Shown one piece after another: positions 60,254-64,000 of a stretch of DNA of 64,000 nucleotides (position 1 is the stretch's first letter; each line of letters starts with the position of its first letter). The notes under the pieces were generated by a model. It made no database searches and had not been told where the DNA came from. It saw only the letters and a list, made by a program, of their open reading frames with translations. The position numbers and the translations under genes were made by a program. The DNA comes from Sutterella sp047777475 (GTDB taxonomy: Bacteria > Pseudomonadota > Gammaproteobacteria > Burkholderiales > Burkholderiaceae_F): NCBI GenBank assembly GCA_047777475.1, contig JBKEET010000009.1:1-64000 (forward strand), in the 5' to 3' direction.

Positions 60254-60270
60254 CGGAGCAATTCAACACC

Positions 60271-62169
60271 ATGGCACAAAAAGAAGTCCACGGCTTCCAG
60301 ACCGAAGTCACCAAGCTGCTCAGCCTGCTGGCCAAATCACTTTACTCGAACAAGGACGTTTTCCTGCGCGAGCTCATCTCGAATGCTTCCGACGCCATTG
60401 ACAAGCTGCGCTTCCTCGCCATCACGAAGCCCGAGCTGCTCGGCGACGATCCCAACTTTGCGATCCGCGTGAAGGGCGATGAAAAGGCCGGCACGCTCAC
60501 GATCAGCGACAACGGCGTCGGCATGACGCTCGAGCAGGCCAACGAGCACCTCGGCACCATCGCCAAGTCGGGCACCGAAGAGTTCCTGAAGAACCTCACG
60601 GGCGAGCAGAAGAAAGACTCGCAGCTCATCGGCCAGTTCGGCGTGGGCTTTTATTCCTCCTTCATCGTCGCCGACAAGGTGACGGTCATTTCGCGCGCCG
60701 CCGGCGCCAAGCCCGACGAGGCCGTGAAGTGGGAATCCGAGGGCCAGGGCACCTACACCTCGGAGCCCGCCACGCGCGAGACGCGCGGCACGGACATCAT
60801 CCTGCACCTGAAGCCCGACTGCACGGAGTTCCTCTACGGCTGGAAGCTGCGCGAGGACATCACGAAGTATTCCGACCATATCTCCACGCCCGTTTACCTC
60901 TGGGCCGAAAAGCTCGGCGAAGAGAAGAAAGGCGACGAGAAGAAGGAACCCGTCTGGGAGTGGCAGCAGGTCAACGACGCGCGCGCCCTCTGGACGCTGC
61001 CGCCGAAGGACGTGAAGGACGACCAGTACAAGGCCTTCTACAAGCACCTCACGCACGAGTACGACGATCCGCTCTGCTGGGCGCACAACCGCGTCGAGGG
61101 CGAGCCCGAGTACATCTCGCTCCTCTACATCCCGTCGGTCGCGCCGTGGGATCTCTACACCCGCGACAAGCAGCACGGCCTGAAGCTTTTCGTTCAGCGC
61201 GTCTTCATCATGGACGATGCCGAGCAGTTCCTGCCGAACTACCTGCGCTTCGTGCGCGGACTTGTTGACACGGCCGACCTGCCGCTCAACGTCTCGCGCG
61301 AGCTGCTGCAGGAAAGCCCGGTCACGGCCAAGCTCAAGAAGGCCCTCACCCGCCGCGCCCTTGACATGATCGCCAAGCTCGCCAAGGATCCCGAGAAGTA
61401 CAAGGTCTTCTGGAAGGAGTTCGGCCGCGTCATGAAGGAAGGCCCGGTCGAGGACTACGCCAACCGCGACGCGATCCTGAAGCTGCTTCGCTTTGCCTCC
61501 ACGAAGAGCGGCACGTCCGAAGAGAACGTGAGCCTTGAGGACTACGTCTCGCGCATGAACCCGAAGCAGAAGAACATCTACTACCTCACTGCGTCGACCT
61601 ACGAGGCGGCCGCCGGCTCGCCCTACCTCGAAACGTTCCGCCGCAAGGGCATCGAGGTCCTGTTCATGACCTCCCGCATCGACGAGTGGATGATGCAGAG
61701 CGTCACCGAATTCGACGGCAAGCCCTTCGTGCCGGTGACGGCCAAGGACCTGCAGCTCGGCGAGCTCGAGGACAAGGAAGAGACCGCCAAGCAGGAAGCC
61801 GCCGCCAAGGAGAGCGCCCCGCTTGTGGAGCGCTTCAAGAAGGCGCTCGGCGACAAGGTGAGCGACGTGCGCGTTTCCTCGCGCCTCACCGACAGCCCGA
61901 GCTGCGTGGTGGGCCAGACCGACCGCATGATGACGGCGCAGATGCGCCGCATGCTCGAGGCGGCCGGACAGCAGGTGCCCGAGGAGAAGTACGCGCTTGA
62001 GATCAATCCCGGGCACGAGCTCGTGAAGAAGGCGGCCGCCGAAACGGACGACGCGCGCTTTGCCAAGTGGGCGGACTTCATCTACGAAGAAGCCCGTCTC
62101 GCCGACCAGGGCTCGCTCAAGGACCCGGGCGCGTTCGTGAAGCTCATGAACGAGCTGCTCCTCAAGTAA
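60271..62169 (+). CDS. htpG: Hsp90-family chaperone HtpG
   Basis: This 632-residue cytoplasmic ATP-dependent chaperone contains the ATP-site motifs ELISNASDAIDKLR, ISDNGVGM and GQFGVGFYSSF in the N-domain; the middle domain (about 230-500) and the C-terminal dimerisation domain are full length. The ATG at 60271 gives the usual MAQKEVHGFQTEV start; the frame stays open to 60220 through the leader hairpin. GGAG is 13 bp upstream, rather far. Its natural terminator is now separated from it by a group II intron. Confidence 0.97.
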   Translation: MAQKEVHGFQTEVTKLLSLLAKSLYSNKDVFLRELISNASDAIDKLRFLAITKPELLGDDPNFAIRVKGDEKAGTLTISDNGVGMTLEQANEHLGTIAKSGTEEFLKNLTGEQKKDSQLIGQFGVGFYSSFIVADKVTVISRAAGAKPDEAVKWESEGQGTYTSEPATRETRGTDIILHLKPDCTEFLYGWKLREDITKYSDHISTPVYLWAEKLGEEKKGDEKKEPVWEWQQVNDARALWTLPPKDVKDDQYKAFYKHLTHEYDDPLCWAHNRVEGEPEYISLLYIPSVAPWDLYTRDKQHGLKLFVQRVFIMDDAEQFLPNYLRFVRGLVDTADLPLNVSRELLQESPVTAKLKKALTRRALDMIAKLAKDPEKYKVFWKEFGRVMKEGPVEDYANRDAILKLLRFASTKSGTSEENVSLEDYVSRMNPKQKNIYYLTASTYEAAAGSPYLETFRRKGIEVLFMTSRIDEWMMQSVTEFDGKPFVPVTAKDLQLGELEDKEETAKQEAAAKESAPLVERFKKALGDKVSDVRVSSRLTDSPSCVVGQTDRMMTAQMRRMLEAAGQQVPEEKYALEINPGHELVKKAAAETDDARFAKWADFIYEEARLADQGSLKDPGAFVKLMNELLLK

Positions 62170-62185
62170 CGGAAAGCCGCTTATA

Positions 62186-63008
62186 ATCGGGTAGGAGGCT
62201 CGGGATCACCCCGAGCCGTCCTCCCACACCACCCACCGTACGGTTCCGTAGTGGGCGGTTACCTCTGGATTGCAATACAACGGACGGGGAGCGGCCTGCG
62301 CCGCCCCTCTGCGATGCTTTTCACCAGATCGGCTCCGCGGGCTTTGAGGTGTCAAAGGAGGTCTCTGACCTCCATGCCGTCATCGCCCGCACTGCCCTTG
62401 TTCGAGACCACGGCCTTGTAGGCCCGATTCAGGTTCGCTCGATCAAGTATGGTTTCCAGATCAATCATCTCGTCTGTCGTTTGCCTGTGATGTTGTTGCT
62501 CCTACGGCTGTCCTCAGATCCCTCACCGACCCGCCCGTATCCTCCCGATTCCGTCGGTACTTTCCGTCCGGTACCCCTCTTGGGGATTTTTCGGCTGTTG
62601 CATGATCGTTTCGGTGGCCTTAGGCATCACCTCCATTGGTTTCGGCCCTTCCTGCCAACCATCTCGGCAGTACTACGGCCTCTGCTGACTTCTCACGGCA
62701 AGCTTTACTCCGTCAGCCCTTCGGGCCAACGTCCGTGAGACCTCCTCGGGTAAGAACACGATCCTTCCCATCATCCGCCTGCCGCATTTACACCTCGGGT
62801 TCCGTGTAGCTTAGGACTTCACCTTGGCTTGCAGGCTTATCCACCCTCGTATGCCTGCTGCGGTTTCTGTTCGTCAGGCCAATGGTTTGCCTCGGGCTTC
62901 TTTCAGATCCCGCCTCGCGGCGGACACCCTTGCCTCCGGCTATGTGCTTGGTGCTACCCCCTGCACTCGGGACTTTCACCCGTTGAATCGTGCTCATGCC
63001 GAGCACAC
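62186..63008 (-). mobile_element. Degenerate group II intron (antisense to htpG)
   Basis: On the minus strand the element begins GTGTG at 63008 and ends CCCGAT at 62186 (823 nt). Domain I sequence is recognisable (CGGGTGAAAGTCCCGAG, GGCAAGGGTGTCCG, GAGGCGGGATCTGAA). Domain V is a 30-nt hairpin (about 62230-62260) with a 2-nt bulge and GAAC loop, and domain VI (about 62192-62222) has GGCTCGGG/CCCGAGCC around GTGA plus an unpaired A seven bases from the end. Most of the internal RT gene has been deleted. It lies between htpG and the htpG terminator. Confidence 0.78.
62259..62468 (-). pseudogene. LtrA-type reverse transcriptase remnant
   Basis: The ATG at 62468 opens MIDLETILDRANLNRAYKAV, then NKGSAGDDGMEVRDLL, the start of a group II intron maturase. 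A TGA at 62352 interrupts it. In the same frame HLKARGADLVKSIAEGRRRP continues the family sequence until about 62275, after which the gene is lost and domain V follows. About 60 of some 420 residues remain, so the intron cannot splice or move by itself unless helped in trans. Confidence 0.82.
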
Positions 63009-63011
63009 AAG

Positions 63012-63056
63012 CCCGATCCCGGCTGCGCCCGCAGGGTGCCGCCGGGATTTATTTTT
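63012..63056 (+). terminator. Original htpG terminator, displaced by the intron
   Basis: ATCCCGGC (63016-63023) pairs with GCCGGGAT (63041-63048), with further pairing inside, followed by TTATTTTTG. Joining 62185 to 63009 would place it about 25 bp after the htpG stop codon. Confidence 0.8.
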
Positions 63057-63118
63057 GCCCGCTTTTCCCCTCGCGCTCTAAGCCGAAAGGACCATGTGTG
63101 ATTAGGCCGACAGTGGCA

Positions 63119-63147
63119 TTGCAAAAGTGTGACGAAACCAATAAAGT
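63119..63147 (+). promoter_or_regulatory. Possible promoter of the nickel/cobalt operon
   Basis: TTGCAA (63119-63124) and TAAAGT (63142-63147) are spaced by 17 bp, upstream of the DUF4198 gene. Each matches the sigma-70 consensus at 4 of 6 positions. No NikR palindrome of the usual form was seen. Confidence 0.35.
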
Positions 63148-63187
63148 TATGAAGTCATTCACCAACCCGCAGCAAGGACGCATATCC

Positions 63188-63940
63188 ATGAAGCACTGGC
63201 TTGCCGCCGCGGCGCTCGCCGCCCTTTCCTTTTCCGCCCAGGCCCATTTCGGCATCGCGATTCCCTCTTCCGACATCGTCGCCTCGCCCAAGGACGCCGA
63301 CCTCAGGGTCACGGTGGCCTTTGCGCACCCGATGGAGCAGACGGGCATGACGATGGCCAAGCCGAAGGCCGTCTGGGCGATTGCCGGCGGCCAGAAGGAG
63401 AACGTCACCGGCCGCCTTGCGCCCGCGAAGCTCCTCGGCAAGGACGCCTGGCGCCTCGACTACAGGATCAAGCGCCCCGGCGTCTACCAGTTCGCCGTCG
63501 AGCCCGAGCCCTATTGGGAACCGGCCGAGGACAAGTTCATCGTCCACTACACCAAGGTCGCCGTGCCGGCCTTCGGCGACGAGGACGGCTGGGACGAGCC
63601 CGCGGGGCTGCCCTCCGAGATCATTCCGCTCACGCGCCCCTTCGGCAACTGGGCGGGCAACACCTTCCAGGGCCGCGTGACGGTGAACGGCAAGCCGGTC
63701 CCCGGCGCCGAGGTTGAAGTCGAGTACTGGAACGAGGGCGGCAGGAAAAAGCCCGCAAGCGACTATCATGTCACGCAGGTCGTCAAGGCCGACAGCAACG
63801 GCGTTTTCACCTACACGGCCCCCTGGGCGGGCTGGTGGGGATTCGCCGCGCTCACCGAAGCGGATTACAAGCTGCCCCGCGACGGCAAGGACCGCAGCGT
63901 CGAGATCGGCGCCGTGCTCTGGACCTATTTCGCTGAATAA
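63188..63940 (+). CDS. DUF4198 (NikK-like) exported protein
   Basis: This 250-residue periplasmic protein has a signal peptide cut near SAQAHFG, leaving a His at the mature N-terminus as in metal-handling DUF4198/NikK proteins. The two-domain layout is typical: a beta domain to about 130, then a prealbumin-like domain with FQGRVTVNGKPVPGAEVEVE. The chosen ATG has AAGGA 10 bp upstream and the frame extends back to 62990 without coding character. The next gene is cbiM, so a role in nickel or cobalt delivery is likely. Confidence 0.85.
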   Translation: MKHWLAAAALAALSFSAQAHFGIAIPSSDIVASPKDADLRVTVAFAHPMEQTGMTMAKPKAVWAIAGGQKENVTGRLAPAKLLGKDAWRLDYRIKRPGVYQFAVEPEPYWEPAEDKFIVHYTKVAVPAFGDEDGWDEPAGLPSEIIPLTRPFGNWAGNTFQGRVTVNGKPVPGAEVEVEYWNEGGRKKPASDYHVTQVVKADSNGVFTYTAPWAGWWGFAALTEADYKLPRDGKDRSVEIGAVLWTYFAE

Positions 63941-63943
63941 ACC

Positions 63944-64000
63944 ATGCATATCGCTGAAGGCGTGCTCTCGGCGCCCGTGCTCATCGCAGGCGCCGCCGGA
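63944..64000 (+). CDS. cbiM: Cobalt/nickel ECF transporter S-component, start only
   Basis: The first 19 codons, MHIAEGVLSAPVLIAGAAG, correspond to the strongly conserved CbiM/NikM N-terminus, whose amine and second-residue His bind the metal. It starts 3 bp after the DUF4198 stop codon. The rest lies beyond the window. Confidence 0.9.
   Translation, partial: MHIAEGVLSAPVLIAGAAG

Noticed and set aside
62349..63081. Several 70-130 codon ORFs on both strands
   Set aside because: They fall in the structured RNA part of the group II intron, where the only real coding remnant is the 5' piece of the maturase at 62259-62468.
1..64000. CRISPR array, tRNA or rRNA genes
   Set aside because: No regularly spaced repeats and no cloverleaf or rRNA-like stretches were found by reading both strands.

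Overview
The window is high-GC bacterial DNA that reads like a gut betaproteobacterium of the Sutterellaceae (Sutterella or a close relative). This is inference from gene content, with no marker gene in the window: a periplasmic arylsulfate sulfotransferase, menaquinone genes, a Tat-exported molybdopterin oxidoreductase and a flavocytochrome-like oxidoreductase, several DcuC-type dicarboxylate carriers, a Bug-family binding protein, chaperone/usher fimbriae, and no sugar catabolism. It looks like an asaccharolytic, anaerobically respiring organism living on amino acids and organic acids. Strong GC bias produces very long false ORFs opposite most real genes; these are left out.

Layout, left to right. 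0-5 kb: the 3' part of assT, then a DcuC carrier and an EamA permease, each broken by a one-base homopolymer deletion, and a UPF0126 membrane protein. 5-10 kb: a three-gene operon (TerB_N/TerB_C protein, BrxD-like P-loop ATPase, Lhr/BrxHI-like helicase), the best candidate for an incompletely described system. 10-19 kb: an atypical LDH/MDH-family dehydrogenase, a CNNM/CorC protein, a small membrane protein behind two Fur-box matches, menE-menB, a Bug protein divergent from a TetR regulator around a nested palindrome, and a LysE exporter divergent from a LysR regulator. 19-29 kb: a chaperone/usher fimbrial cluster (tip protein, usher, two chaperones, three pilins plus one short pilin) interrupted by an IS110 element with a probable bridge RNA. 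29-38 kb: LysR regulator, argininosuccinate-lyase-like enzyme plus DcuC carrier, BCCT carrier, CstA carrier.

38-48 kb: RibD_C reductase, phoA with a Pho-box-like triplet of repeats, an orphan lipoprotein, a Tat flavoprotein, an AEC carrier, a LysR/DUF2000 divergent pair, a periplasmic hypothetical, and a small membrane protein next to ygbA and ogt. 48-53 kb: an electron-transfer (FeS) and molybdopterin subunit pair without a membrane anchor gene, a divergent LysR gene with a TTG start, then a guanidine-II riboswitch controlling a sugE/gdx guanidinium exporter, and a Crp/Fnr-like regulator. 54-64 kb: two related lipoproteins (one coupled to a DUF4186 gene), iadA with a DcuC carrier, an orphan amino-acid binding protein, htpG behind a near-perfect sigma-32 promoter, a degenerate antisense group II intron between htpG and its terminator, and the start of a nickel/cobalt ECF uptake operon.

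Common themes are C4-dicarboxylate and aspartate/fumarate metabolism (three DcuC-type carriers, iadA, an ASL-like lyase, a fumarate-reductase-like flavoprotein) and anaerobic respiration with menaquinone and molybdoenzymes. Starts were moved from the longest ORF to an internal codon where a signal peptide, ribosome binding site or family alignment argued for it.
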